This document shows positions 11,484 through 22,781 of a stretch of DNA of 64,000 nt, in pieces. A program made the position numbers and the translations under genes. Under the pieces are notes generated by a model that worked only from the letters and a program-made list of their open reading frames with translations, ran no database searches and was not told where the DNA came from. This DNA comes from Brasenia schreberi (Eukaryota; Streptophyta; Magnoliopsida; Nymphaeales; Cabombaceae): the NCBI GenBank assembly GCA_036023115.1, contig JAYKKT010000086.1:15887501-15951500 (forward strand), read 5' to 3'. The number at the start of each line of letters is the position of its first letter. Position 1 is the first letter of the stretch.

Positions 11484-14400
11484 ATGTCAACTCCGGCCAG
11501 GAAGCGACTGATGAGGGACTTCAGGCGGCTGCAGCAGGATCCGCCCGCTGGAATCAGCGGTGCGCCTCAAGATAACAACATCATGCTCTGGAACGCCGTG
11601 ATCTTTGGGTAATTTTTTTTCTTGTTCTTCTCTTTCTCCTTTTTTTTGGGATGTTCTCGTTTCTGGGCTTTGTTTTTTGGGGGCTTCGGTTGATATGGGA
11701 CTTATATAATTTTTACCGGTGGTTTTGGCTGCAGTCCTGATGACACTCCTTGGGATGGAGGTGAGATTCTGTTATCATCATTTTTTCCTTCGCATCGATT
11801 TGAACAACAATACAGTGCTTGCTTTTGGTTGGTCGGGCCGGGATACATGTTGAGATCTGTACTTGTACGTATGTCTGTGTATGAAGTTCATATGCGTTCT
11901 TTCCTGTCTCTCAGAAATGTCAAATTCGAGTGAAGGCTTGTGTTTGAGCAGGGTCGCGTATCTTCCTTGTTTCGTTAAAGGGATCATGATCATGAAACGT
12001 ACATCTTAACTCCTTGGACTTTCCCTCTTTATGCATGAGAGGAAGCGCTGCAGCTTTTTGATGACTTAGCCCTTTACCTGTTGTCTATAGCTTATTCCAT
12101 CATGCTTTTAACTTTTGAGATTTCAACTAAGCATTAACCTGGTCTTTATATTTCCTATGTATCCAGAGAATACCACAACGTGTTGCAGAATGATTGGGTG
12201 AAATATAACCACAGAGAAAGTGCAGAACTTCTTGTAATGTGCAATTGCTGTTTCATTAACACAGAACTCAGCCTTACTGCTGTGTAACTTAACTCCCGAA
12301 AATATATTTGTTCTTCTTGTGCTCTTTGACATGCGAGTCTTTGAAATATTGAGTTTCTTGCTTGGAGTTTATTTTGTCATATTAGCAGTTGGTGGATGAG
12401 TTAACAAAACACATTCAAGATGAAGTACCTTGGTGTATGTTATTTGCAGATGACATTGTATTAGTGGAGGAGTCTAAGGAAAAAGTTAATAGAAAATTGG
12501 AACTATGGAGAGAAACATTAGAAAGCAAAGGCCTCCGACTTAGTAGAACAAAGACAGAATATATGGAATGTAAGTTTGATCATTTGACTACTTCAGAGGA
12601 CATAGAAATTAAAATTGGCACACATTGCATTCCCCAAAAGGAAAGTTTTAAATACCTAGGGTCAATTTTTCAAAGTGATGGAAGAATTGATGGAGGTGTT
12701 ACACATAGAATTAATGCTGGTTGGTTAAAATGGAGAGGAGCATCAGGTATTCTTTGTGATAAGAAGATACCATTAAAATTAAAAGGTAAATATTATAGAG
12801 CACCAATTAGGCCTGCCATGTTTTATGGTTATGAGTGTTGGGGAGTTAATCATCAACATGTACAAAAGATATCTGTGACAGAAATGAAGATGTTGAGATG
12901 GATGAGTGGTCATACAAGAAAAGACCGTATACATAATGAGGTTATTAGAAACAAATTAGGAGTGGCACCAATAGAGGATAAAATGAGAGAATATCGTTTA
13001 AGATGGTTTGGACATATAGAAAGAAGATCAAAAGAAGATCCTCTAAGAAGGTTAGAAAAACTAAATTTGGAAAATATTAAAAGAGGTAGAGGACGACCAC
13101 AAAAGTGTTGGAAAGAAACAATAAAGAATGATCTAGCTTATTGGGAGTTAACTGCTAACATGGCACATGATAGGGATCTGTGGAAACAAAGAATCCATGT
13201 AGCCGACCCCGTCTAGTATGGGAAAAGGCTTAGTTGTTGTTGTTGTTGTTATTAGCAGTTGGTGGTACTGCTCAACTCGGTCCCTGGGAACATGCTCCAG
13301 TTAATATCTATCAAAGCCTTGTTGTATTAGATCCACATTGTAAATTGTGTTGTCAATAGTAGTTACCATTGCATATTCAGCTGCCTGTTATGTGGCTAAG
13401 CATTGCAGAAGCGCTGCTTATGCAGACTTAGCAGGATATATAAAGAATTTAAAAGGGATATTGATAAATCAATTTAAATAACAAATAATAGCAGACACAT
13501 GCAACTCTCAAACATCATTATGAAGCATGACTTATCACCAAATCTATACTTTTAAATATTTTATGAAGCCTAAATGTATCACATTTCTTTAATGTGCTAT
13601 GCTTTCCACTTATGAATTTAAAAAATATTAGTAAATACATTGAAATTCCAATCAATCGCTTACAGTCTTATAGAAATTTCAGCAAAACAAGTGAGGGGAG
13701 TGATAGGTGGTACACATGTGAGAGGAGATAGAGCAAAGAGTAGGGCGGTGTATAACCTCTCAGAGTTGGTTTAAAGGAGAATAGATTTCTATGGTGCATG
13801 GAGTCTCTATGAGCATTTAAAGCACGTATGCTGGTGCATATAGGTGCTTGGAGTCTCTGTAAACTGTAAAGACATCCGGATGTATGGAAATTGAAGCTTT
13901 ATCAAGGTATGGTGTTAAACTGTTGAGGTAGTCAATGATGGAGTAGTTTGCAACTTTGCATATTATTATTTTGCTGATGATTATTCCATGCAATAGTTGC
14001 CTTTTGAATACCTTGTAATTTCTTTTGGAATCCAAGGTCTAACTGTTCCTTGAGCTGTCTGCAGGTACGTTTAAGCTAACCCTCCAGTTCACAGAGGATT
14101 ATCCAAATAAACCTCCCACTGTTCGGTTTGTCTCTCGAATGTTTCATCCTAATAGTAAGTTAAAGCCAATTTTAGCATATATTTATGAAAGTAAAAGTGT
14201 TTGGGTTGCACGTGCTTTTTTACTGCCAATTGTGTAACTTCTGGAGTCATGTTATTAACAGTTTATGCAGACGGAAGCATCTGTTTGGACATTTTGCAGA
14301 ATCAGTGGAGTCCTATTTACGACGTGGCAGCAATACTCACATCTATTCAGGTACTTCTGAGCTACATTTCCTGTGCTATGTTCAACTTCCTTTCCCGTGA

Positions 14401-17400
14401 TTTTGTTGTTCTTCTTTTCCTAGTTTTGGATTAAGCTATTTTGATGGAGCATGCAGCTTTTAGATCAGTCTATTCGTACTCCAGCAATTTATTGAGCCTT
14501 TTCATCATTCAGTTTTAGTTTCTTTGTTTGCCGTATAGCGATCCTTTATCATAAGTTTGTGCAGTCTTTTTCACCACCTTGTGCCTCATTTTGTCTGCTG
14601 ATTTCTGCTTGTGAAACTATGTGTCACCATAGTGCCAATCTTTATTTTTTTTTCCTCGATGAATTCATTAGAATACAGGTTAGAATTGTTTTTCTTTTTG
14701 GGAGTATGTCCCCCCAGTTATTTCATTGATCCATTTTTCAGTTTCTGGCCTAACTAATTGCTGAAGAAATCTGATTAAATTGTTTGAAGCATGCGTGCCT
14801 CTATGCTTATATTATGGGAAGTTTCTCCTCTGCAACAACTTTTTGCTTGAAATTTCCAGTTGCATCTTGTATAACTATGTCCTCTTCAGCTCCTTTTGGC
14901 CGATTTCTTCTGTCTGAGAGTTGATGTGGAACACAAGAAAAAAACCTTTTTGAAAACTTTTTTTTATCATACAATGTGTTTATGCCTTCAGAAAAATCCT
15001 TGTGACCAGGTTGAATTTGGCCAGTTTACTTCATGTTTACTAGTTGAATTAAGCGATGTCACGCAGGTGCAGGATATGACAGCTTTCAAAATCAGAGATG
15101 TGGAGACAGCAACATATATGTATATTATATTTAAGATACGTGTATATATGTACAACAACAACAACAACTAAGCCTTTTCCCATACTAGACAGGGTCAACT
15201 ATATGGATTCTTTGTTTCCACAGATCCCTATCGTGTTTCATGTTAGCAATTAACTCACAATAAGCTAGATCATTCTTTATTGTTTCTTTCCAACACTTTT
15301 GTGGTCGTCCCCTAGCTCTTTTAATACTTTCCAAATTTAGTTTTTCATACCTTCTTACTGGTTCTTCTTTTGATCTTCTTTCTATATGTCCAAACCATCT
15401 TAAACTATATTCTCTCATTTTATCCTCTATTGGTGCCACTCCTAATTTGTTTCTAATAACCTCATTATGTATACGGTCTTTTCTTGAATGACCACTCATC
15501 CATCTCAACATCTTTATTTATGTCACAAACATCTTTTGTACATGTTGATCATTAACTGCCCAACACTCAGAACCATAAAACATGGCAGGCCTAATTGCTG
15601 CTCTATAATATTTACCTTTTAACTTTAATGGTATCTTCTTATCACAAAGAATACCTGATGCTCCTCTCCATTTTAACCAACCAACATTAATTCTATGTGT
15701 AACATCTCCATCAATTCTTCCACCATTCTGAAAAATTGACCCTAGATATTTAAAACTTTCCTTTTGGGGATGTAATGTGTGCCAATTTTAATTTATATGT
15801 CCTCTGAGGTAACCAAATGATCAAACTTACATTCCATATATTCTGTCTTTGTTCTACTAAGTTTGAAGGCATTTGCTTTCTAATGTTTCTCTCCATAGTT
15901 CCAATTTTCTATTAACTTTTTCCTTAGGCTCCTCCACTAATACAATATCATCTGCAAATAATATACACCAAGGTACTTCATCTAGAATATGTTTTGTTAA
16001 CTCATCATTCACCATTATAAATAAGTATGGACTTAAAGTTGATCCTTGATGTAACCCAATATTAACTTCAAAGATGTCTGTCATTCCTTCATGAGTCCTC
16101 ACACATGTTTTTGCACTATCATACATGTCTCTTATAAGGTTAATGTATGTCAATGGGATACCTCTTTTTTCTAAAGTTCTCCAAAGAACCTCCCTCGGTA
16201 CTCTATCATAAGTTTTTTCTAAATCAATAAATATCATGTGAAGGTCTTTCTTTTTTGCGCTAAAATGTTCCATAAGACGTCTCAAAAGGTGAATCGCTTC
16301 AACAGTAGATCTGCTTGGCATGAATCCAAATTGGTTCTCTCTTATACTTGATACTTGTCATAACCTCCGTTCGATAATTCTTTCCCACAATTTCATAGTA
16401 TGGCTCATTAATTTGATACCTTAATAATTCGCACAATTTTGAATGTCTCCCTTGTTCTTATATATAGGTATAAGTGTACTTGCTCTTCATTCCTTAGGCA
16501 TCTTTTGGTTTTTTCCATATTTCATTAAATAGTCTTGTGAGTCAAGTGATTCCTATTTCTCCTAGTATTTTCCAAACTTCTATAGGAATATTATTTGGTC
16601 CTATCGATTTACCACCCTTCATATCTTTAAGAGCCTCTTTGACTTCATTCTTTTGAATACGTCGATAGAAATTATGGTTTATATACTTTTCTGATTTGGC
16701 TAACTCTCCTAAGCTAATACTAACATCTTTATTTTCATTAAAAAGCTTATAAAATAGTTTTTCTATCTATTTCTTATATCAGCATTTGCCACTAGAATTT
16801 TTTCATACTCGTCCTTGATGCATCTAACATAATTAAGATCTTTAGTTTTCTTATCTCTAGCCCTAGCTATCCTAAAAATATCTCTTTCACCCTCTTTTGA
16901 GTTGAGTTTTTTATATAAATCCTCCCAAATTTTAGCTTTTGCTTCATTCACGGCCTTTTTCGCTTCCTTCTTTGCTTTCTTATAAGCCTCTAAAGTTTCA
17001 CTAGTTTTCTTAGTATAATGTAATTTGTACCATGCCCTCTTTGCCTTTACTTTATTTTGCACTACTTCACTCCACCACCAAACTTCTTTTTGTGCCGATA
17101 CACCTCCCTTAGATACACCTGACACATCTTTCGCAACTTTCCTAATATGTATAGCCATCTTGTTCCACATATCACAGGGTGTGCCAACATAATTCCAAAC
17201 ATCTCCTTGAAGGATTTTCTGTTTAAATATATCTTCTTTCTTGCTTTTGAGGTTCCACCATTTAGTTCGAATAACTCGATGCACTCTTTTCTTCTTTGTC
17301 CATTTTTTTATTTGTAAATCCATAACTAAAAGTTGATGTTGGGTGGTTAAGCTTTCTCCTGGAATTACCTTGCAATCTTTACAACACGCTCTATCTTTTT

Positions 17401-20400
17401 TTCTACAAATAAAGTAATCAATTTGTGTTTGTGATAAGCCACTCTTATAAGTAATTAAATGTTCATCTCGTTTTTTTGAAGATTGTATTGACTATAAAGA
17501 GATCAAATGCCATAGCAAAATTTAAAATCTCCCTACCTTTCTCATTTATATCCCCAAAACCAAAGTTTCCATGAATACCTTGATATCGTAATGCCTCTTT
17601 ACCTACATGTCCATTTAAGTCTCCTCCTAAACAAATAATCTTCCCTTGTAGAATCTTTTGAATCACCTTATCTAACTCTTCCCAAAAAATTGTCTTTATA
17701 CTATCTTCTAGTCCTACTTGGGGTGCGTAAGCACAAACTATATTCAAAACCTTTGCTCCTAACACTAATTTCAACGTCATGATTCGGTTACCATATCGTT
17801 GTATATCTACTACACTATCCTTTAAATCTTTATTTATGATAATACCAACTCCGTTACGAGCCTTTTCTTTACTTGAGTACCATAATTTAAAACCCATATC
17901 CTCTATCTTCTTTGCTTTTTTTCCAACCCATTTTGTCTCTTGTAAACATAGAATATGAATCTTTCTTCGAATCATAGTATCTACGACCTCCATTAGCTTA
18001 CTGGATAATGTTCCAATATTTTAATAACCAATACGAATCTTATTATCTAGGACTAACTTCCTTATATTTTAATAACCAATACGAATCTTATTATCTAGGA
18101 CTAACTTCCTTACCCCCCACATCCGTCCATAATCAAAATGCGGAGACCCTCTCTGCAAATTATTTACTACATTCGGGCGGCAATGTAGCGGGACTAACTT
18201 CTTTACCCACACCCGTCAATGATGTGGGAACCCTCTCTTCAATTGATTAACTACAATCTTGGAAAAATATAGTGGCCCTTGCTTACTTATTACTGCATTC
18301 GGGCTTTGCAGCACGTCGCTAGGCGAGGATGCCTCAAAAGAATGCTCATAATTTTTGTAATCCATGTTATAAAATCCGACGACGTTTTACGCTAGCTGTC
18401 GGAAGCCTAACACAACTTCCTCCTTTATCCAAGCTTGGGTCCAACAATGCAAGGGTGATCCCTTACATGGGTGGAGTTAAGATACATGTATATATGTATA
18501 TTATATTATTTTAGACAAATGATAATTATGAAATCAAAACTCAATTTTTCAAAAGTTATTGATCACTAATAAAGTATTAATCGATCAATATTCCATAAAA
18601 TGTCTATTGACATGATACTAAGCTCCTTCAAGTTTAAAAGTATTCAGAATAATTAGTACCGATTCTGACACTTGTGAGACGTAGTATGGGTGTCAAGTGT
18701 CTCTGAGTATTGGCGACCTACCAGATAGGTGACATTATAATCAAGTTCGTCAAGATTTGGTCACATGCATGTGTATGTATTTTGAAACTACTAATAATTG
18801 TATAAATGATACTGTTGCATCCTTTAATCTTGATTCACGTTGGATATCTCACTGTAATCGGTATTGTCTAGATAACCCTTTCGGTTTCTCTTCGTGAAAC
18901 TTGATCTATCCTTCTACAGTAATACATTTGAGACAATTAGCTGTATTCTGTCGGCTGTTTGCTGCTCACCTTATGGGGAAACAACATAACTGTGACATTT
19001 TCTTTAACAGTCTCACATAGTTTCGAAACATAAATCAGACTAAAACTTAAAGGGATATGATTCTTTTTCACCCATTTGGGAGTGTTAAACCTCTAAACTA
19101 GTAGATATCTGATCATGGAACAACCATAATATCTAAAATAAAAAAACATGGATAGATATGTCTGGTTTTCGGGTTTGTTGGAACTAGCAGTTAGCCTGAA
19201 ACTTGGAATAAAATTTTGTTGAAATTAAAATTTTTAAAATTTCTGAAGGTTCGATCACATGCCCTGGTAGTTTTGTCGTTTCTGAAATGCTGGGTTCTCC
19301 CAATTCAAACCCACAGTTTCGGAACCCTCAAAACCATAACCAAATCGAGCCCTGTTTGAGTTTGGTTATGGTTTTGGGTACAGTTCTGTTCTGTTTGAAC
19401 TGATGGTTCGGTTATAAATCGGACATGTTTAACCATGGTTATTATGATCGTTGTTCAGACCCTTAGTGTGGAAATAAGATTTTACGCCACTAAAACAAAG
19501 TATGCTTAGACGTGTGGTAGTGACCTGGCTGAACTCGGAATGGCTGAACCAGAACCGGGGTCCCTCTTGTTCGGTTAGAATTTGAGAATCAGACTAGAAT
19601 CGAAATTGAGACTGAGGAATAACCCCGTGGTTTCGGTTCGGTTTGAAATGTACAGTTTGGAATCATCAGTCCAAGATCGTGCAGTACTTAGCTATTCCCT
19701 TCCATTTTTCTTAAAGAATGACATTTTAAATAAAATGGGCAATCTCCAATTGGTGTCTGCCTCCACTTGACAGGGGTCATGGCTTTAATATTAATTATAT
19801 ATAATATAATATAATCTAATATAATACTATATATTAATTTGGTCCACTATCTTGTCATTACAATCTCCTTATTTTGCACGTTAGCCTCTCTTAAATAATA
19901 TTGGTTTACATTTAAAATCTTCGTATTATATGATATGTAATATTATAGCATGTATAGGAAAGGCTTAGTTGTTGTATATAATCTACTACAACTAAGCCTT
20001 TTCCCATACTAGACGGGGTCGGCTAAGTTGTTGTATATAGTCAAAGGTAATTGCAAACTCGACTGGATAGCCTAACTGGGGCTGGGTGCCAATTGGTGCT
20101 TGGAATCATCTGGTAGGCTGGTACTGCATGGTTTCGGGATTCAAGACAGTTTCGTACCGTAAGTTCAAACTGAAACTGAACCTAAGTCGCTGGGTTCTTT
20201 CCCAATTCCTCCCTGGTTGTCAAACTCTCAGAACCGCAAGCAAATTGGAGGGACCTCGTCATCATCACAAATTCGGTTCAAAGTTCAAACCACCGGTTTG
20301 TGTTTGAACCAGCCTTCTGCCAGGGTAACCAGAACCGATCATGTATGCTTGTTAAGTAAGTTAAATATAAGAATTTGGAATCTGTAACATGAGCTGGTAT

Positions 20401-21535
20401 ATGCGTCATCTGAGCACCTTGAAATTGGACTTTCAACTTAGCTTGAGATTTAGATAGACTGAGATGATCTTCCTGGTTGTCTTTGGAACATTGAAAGCTG
20501 GTTGTGCAACTTGAATCTATAAAACCTGATCTTAGTCTTTGAAATGTTGGACAAAATAAGAGTTTAAAATCTATAGCATGAGCTGGAATCTAGACAAAAA
20601 TGGTCTGTCTCTGAAATTAGAGAAAATAACAATTTGGAATCTATAACATGAGCTGAAATTTATGTAAAAATGCCCTTATACTTCGAAACGTGGAGTACCT
20701 TGAAATAGACTTTGAATGTAGCCCAATATTTAGATAGACAAGTTTCTTTGAATGAAATATAATAGTTAGCATGGAAGCAGCGGTACACTAGACCCCATTT
20801 AGAGTTTAGCATCTGAAGTTTTTCTCCACGGGTAAAGCATCGTTTTGTGTCTCATTATTTTTTGTTTCAAGTCAAAGACCTCTGAAAATGAAGAAGTGGA
20901 CATGATGTTAAGGAGAGGCCCATGTGCTGTGTTCACATGAGGCCACAATTCGCTTAAAATTTTGATGAGTCCTTGGTAGTAAGTCTTCTTTTTAGTTTGA
21001 TTAAGTCTTTGAAGACCTTTTGAGAAAATAAGGAAGTTTTAGTGGGACTATTCGCTCCTGAATTTCCTATTAGTTTGATGAGTCTTTGCTATCATGTTCT
21101 CGTTTGGCCGTTGTATGGAAATTTACCACTGATACTGCTAGAGTTGGACAGATATAAAAGACACCGCAGTTATCTTCATTATCATCTTTTTACTTCATTT
21201 TCCTGGAACAAACTCACAACTATGATTTAATGTTTATTTGTAGCTCTTCCTAACTGGTCTTTTGTTTTCCCCGTCAAAGACTTCCCCGGTTGTCTTTGGA
21301 ACACTGGAAGCTGGTTATTCTTCCTGTTTAGCGTATCCGGCGTAACTAATCATTTTGTAGTATGGATTGTTATCCTTGTAATTGACCTTGCCCTACATGT
21401 GTGCAGTCTCTTCTGTGTGATCCAAATCCCAACTCGCCGGCAAATTCTGAAGCAGCTCGCATGTTCAGTGAGAATAAGCGTGAATACAACAGGAGAGTGC
21501 GTGACATAGTTGAGCAGAGCTGGACGGCTGATTAA
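11484..21535 (+). CDS. UBC2: E2 ubiquitin-conjugating enzyme, RAD6/UBC2 type, intact, five exons
   Basis: Transfers activated ubiquitin; the plant RAD6 class works with RING E3s such as HUB1/HUB2 on histone H2B. Exons: 11484-11608, 11735-11760, 14065-14154, 14262-14350, 21407-21535. All junctions are GT-AG and in phase and give 152 codons plus TAA, exactly the family length. The N-terminus [20 protein letters not shown] is the family start. The HPN motif is at residues 78-80 and the catalytic Cys is C88 in GSICLDIL. The C-terminus ends VEQSWTAD without an acidic tail. The CT-rich stretch at about 11282-11296 probably lies in the 5' leader. Introns 2 (2.3 kb) and 4 (7.1 kb) carry RTE LINEs. 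No damage is seen. UBC1, UBC2 and UBC3 paralogues are too similar to tell apart here. Confidence 0.95.
12381..13265 (+). mobile_element. RTE-clade LINE, 5'-truncated (RTE-1), with TSD
   Basis: Insert 12396-13250 lies in UBC2 intron 2, flanked by perfect 15-bp repeats ATTAGCAGTTGGTGG (12381-12395 and 13251-13265). It carries the 3' part of the reverse transcriptase, open from about 12396 to a TAG at 13214-13216, including the catalytic block [10 protein letters not shown] and the C-terminal [28 protein letters not shown] and [16 protein letters not shown] signatures. The end is TATGGGAAAAGGCTTAG plus (TTG)n instead of poly-A, as expected of RTE elements. It lies in the same sense as UBC2. Confidence 0.93.
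15185..17323 (-). pseudogene. RTE-2 linker and reverse transcriptase, broken
   Basis: Open pieces: a Lys-rich linker (17323-16763), RT fingers and palm with [41 protein letters not shown] and [10 protein letters not shown] (16321-15857), and the C-terminal [18 protein letters not shown] to HDRDLWKQR block (15511-15185). In FADD the usual Tyr/Phe-Ala-Asp-Asp core is intact. Frameshifts separate the pieces. Confidence 0.9.
17463..17993 (-). pseudogene. RTE-2 apurinic-type endonuclease domain
   Basis: The APE-like fold is readable: [50 protein letters not shown]. Glu of LQETKW and Asp/Asn of GDLNGH are the expected metal and catalytic residues. The family's C-terminal SDH motif is not seen before the frame breaks. 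Confidence 0.88.
18016..18111 (-). repeat. 48-bp tandem duplication in the RTE-2 5' region
   Basis: Two perfect copies, 18016-18063 and 18064-18111, lie just upstream (on the - strand) of the endonuclease. Confidence 0.92.
19190..19700. repeat. GGTTCGGTT-rich degenerate repeat in UBC2 intron 4
   Basis: Recurring phrases such as TTTCGGTTCGGTTTGAA, AACCAGAACCG and TTTGAACTGATGGTTCGG. Related wording appears at 20110-20340 and 22290-22590. Only short meaningless ORFs. The family is unknown. Confidence 0.45.
19967..20039 (-). mobile_element. 45-bp RTE 3'-end insertion (RTE-3) with TSD
   Basis: Insert 19981-20025 contains only the last bases of the RTE family (AACTAAGCCTTTTCCCATAC to the GGTCGGCTA end). 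It is flanked by perfect 14-bp copies of AGTTGTTGTATATA (19967-19980, 20026-20039). The left flank itself (GGAAAGGCTTAGTTGTTG, 19957-19974) looks like a + strand RTE 3' end, so this seems to be an insertion into the tail of an older one. Confidence 0.85.
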
Positions 21536-22781
21536 GAAAATATGGCATCTCTAATAATATTGAAGTACCTGGATTCATAGTGGCCGCTACACTATAGTGG
21601 GCGTCTCTGCTTTTGGTATTTCTTGTGTATAATATGTCGTCGATTTCTGACTTCAAACTGTTTTACGTTTGCTGAGAATTGACAACGCTCTGTTTAGCAT
21701 GAGTAGATATTTAAGTGTAATATTTCCCTATTCCGTAAAGATCAAACACTTGGAAGTTCACTGAGAATCCGTACATGGTTTCCTTCGTTCAATTCGAGTC
21801 ATTGTATCCTGATTAATGCCGAGTTTTGACGGAAGTGATAGGAAGCAAGGAAAAGCCCGGGAAGGAAGCAAGGGAAATGACTAGTGAAGCAAGCGTGCTT
21901 CGGTCAGGACTTGCCTTTTCTTCTCGTCTGGCTGGTGCGTGGAAGCAAATGAAGTTCCTGCTTTAGAAGCTTAGCATGAAACAGTGCCTCTTTCTAGTAC
22001 AACGGGAGGCTGAAGCCTATCACACATGCACCCATGGGCACCGGGGGAATTGAGCTCACCACCAGTGATATGGGAGTCGGAGCTGTGCCAGATGAGCTAT
22101 TACTCTGCCTGCAAGATGATACAGAATACATCGTGCAACTACTAGGCAGTGGAGCTTAATTCTACCAGAGTGAAACCTAGTTTTAATGGGTGAGCGACAT
22201 GGAAACTAATGCTCGCTCTTTTAGATCAGAACCTGCTGCACCACAATCGTGATGAGACTCGTTGATCATACTTCGAAGGAGTTAATGGTACCAGATTATT
22301 CACAAGTTGGAGAAACTGAAATGGCTGCAGAATCTGGACGTGCGATGAACAAAGACATGGCCAACTCCAGGTGATTCGGAACCTACACTCAGAAACTGGC
22401 GGTTCCAGTTTGCCCCACTGTAACGGGTTTTGTTTGAAAAAATAAACGTTAAGAAAACAGAAAAGGTTAAAAAAATCAGAAATAAACGTATAAATAGGAC
22501 CAGTTTGAACTGTTGCAGCGATTGCTTCCACTTGTGGCCCGACCGACAGAGGTTCCGGTTTCTGTCCGGTTCCAATTCCATGAAAAAAGGAGCTCTATGC
22601 ATTAGATGAACCTCTGAATGAGAATTAATGCAAGCGAATTGATAAGGGTCATGATTGTCCAGTCAAAGAGAAGACGGTCACATTGAATACAACTTAAATT
22701 ATGCATTATAGGAAAATCCTCCAAGAATGTTATCGTATAAATTGTTAGCAAAAATGGAAGAAGATGATATTCCTGTCACTT
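21536..22781. other. Intergenic between converging UBC2 and NOL
   Basis: Holds both 3' ends, a tRNA-like SINE head at about 22010-22110, and a GGTTCCGGTT-type repeat at 22290-22600. No gene seen; the two minus-strand ORFs at 22226-22602 overlap in different frames and lack motifs. Confidence 0.6.
22010..22110 (-). mobile_element. Candidate tRNA-derived SINE head
   Basis: The - strand has an A-box-like TAGCTCATCTGG (22099-22088) and a B-box-like GAGCTCAATTCC about 40 nt further on. The spacing fits a tRNA promoter, but no cloverleaf is conserved. A SINE body and TSD were not resolved. Confidence 0.5.

Larger units (their letters stand above)
15131..18498 (-). mobile_element. RTE-clade LINE, near full length (RTE-2), with TSD
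   Basis: Insert 15153-18476 (3324 bp) lies in UBC2 intron 4, opposite to the gene. Flanking 22-bp repeats at 15131-15152 and 18477-18498 differ at one base. Read on the - strand: head about 18476-18000, endonuclease, linker, reverse transcriptase, and a 3' end of CTTAG plus (TTG)n at 15153. Several stops and frameshifts break the protein, so it is not active. It is the best reference copy for the other fragments in the window. Confidence 0.93.

Noticed and set aside
18008..18250. 80-codon ORF with an internal repeat ([12 protein letters not shown])
   Set aside because: The repeat is the 48-bp duplication in the RTE-2 head, on the strand opposite to the element.
22226..22602. Two overlapping - strand ORFs of about 100 codons
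   Set aside because: They overlap in different frames inside a GGTTCCGG repeat and lack known motifs.
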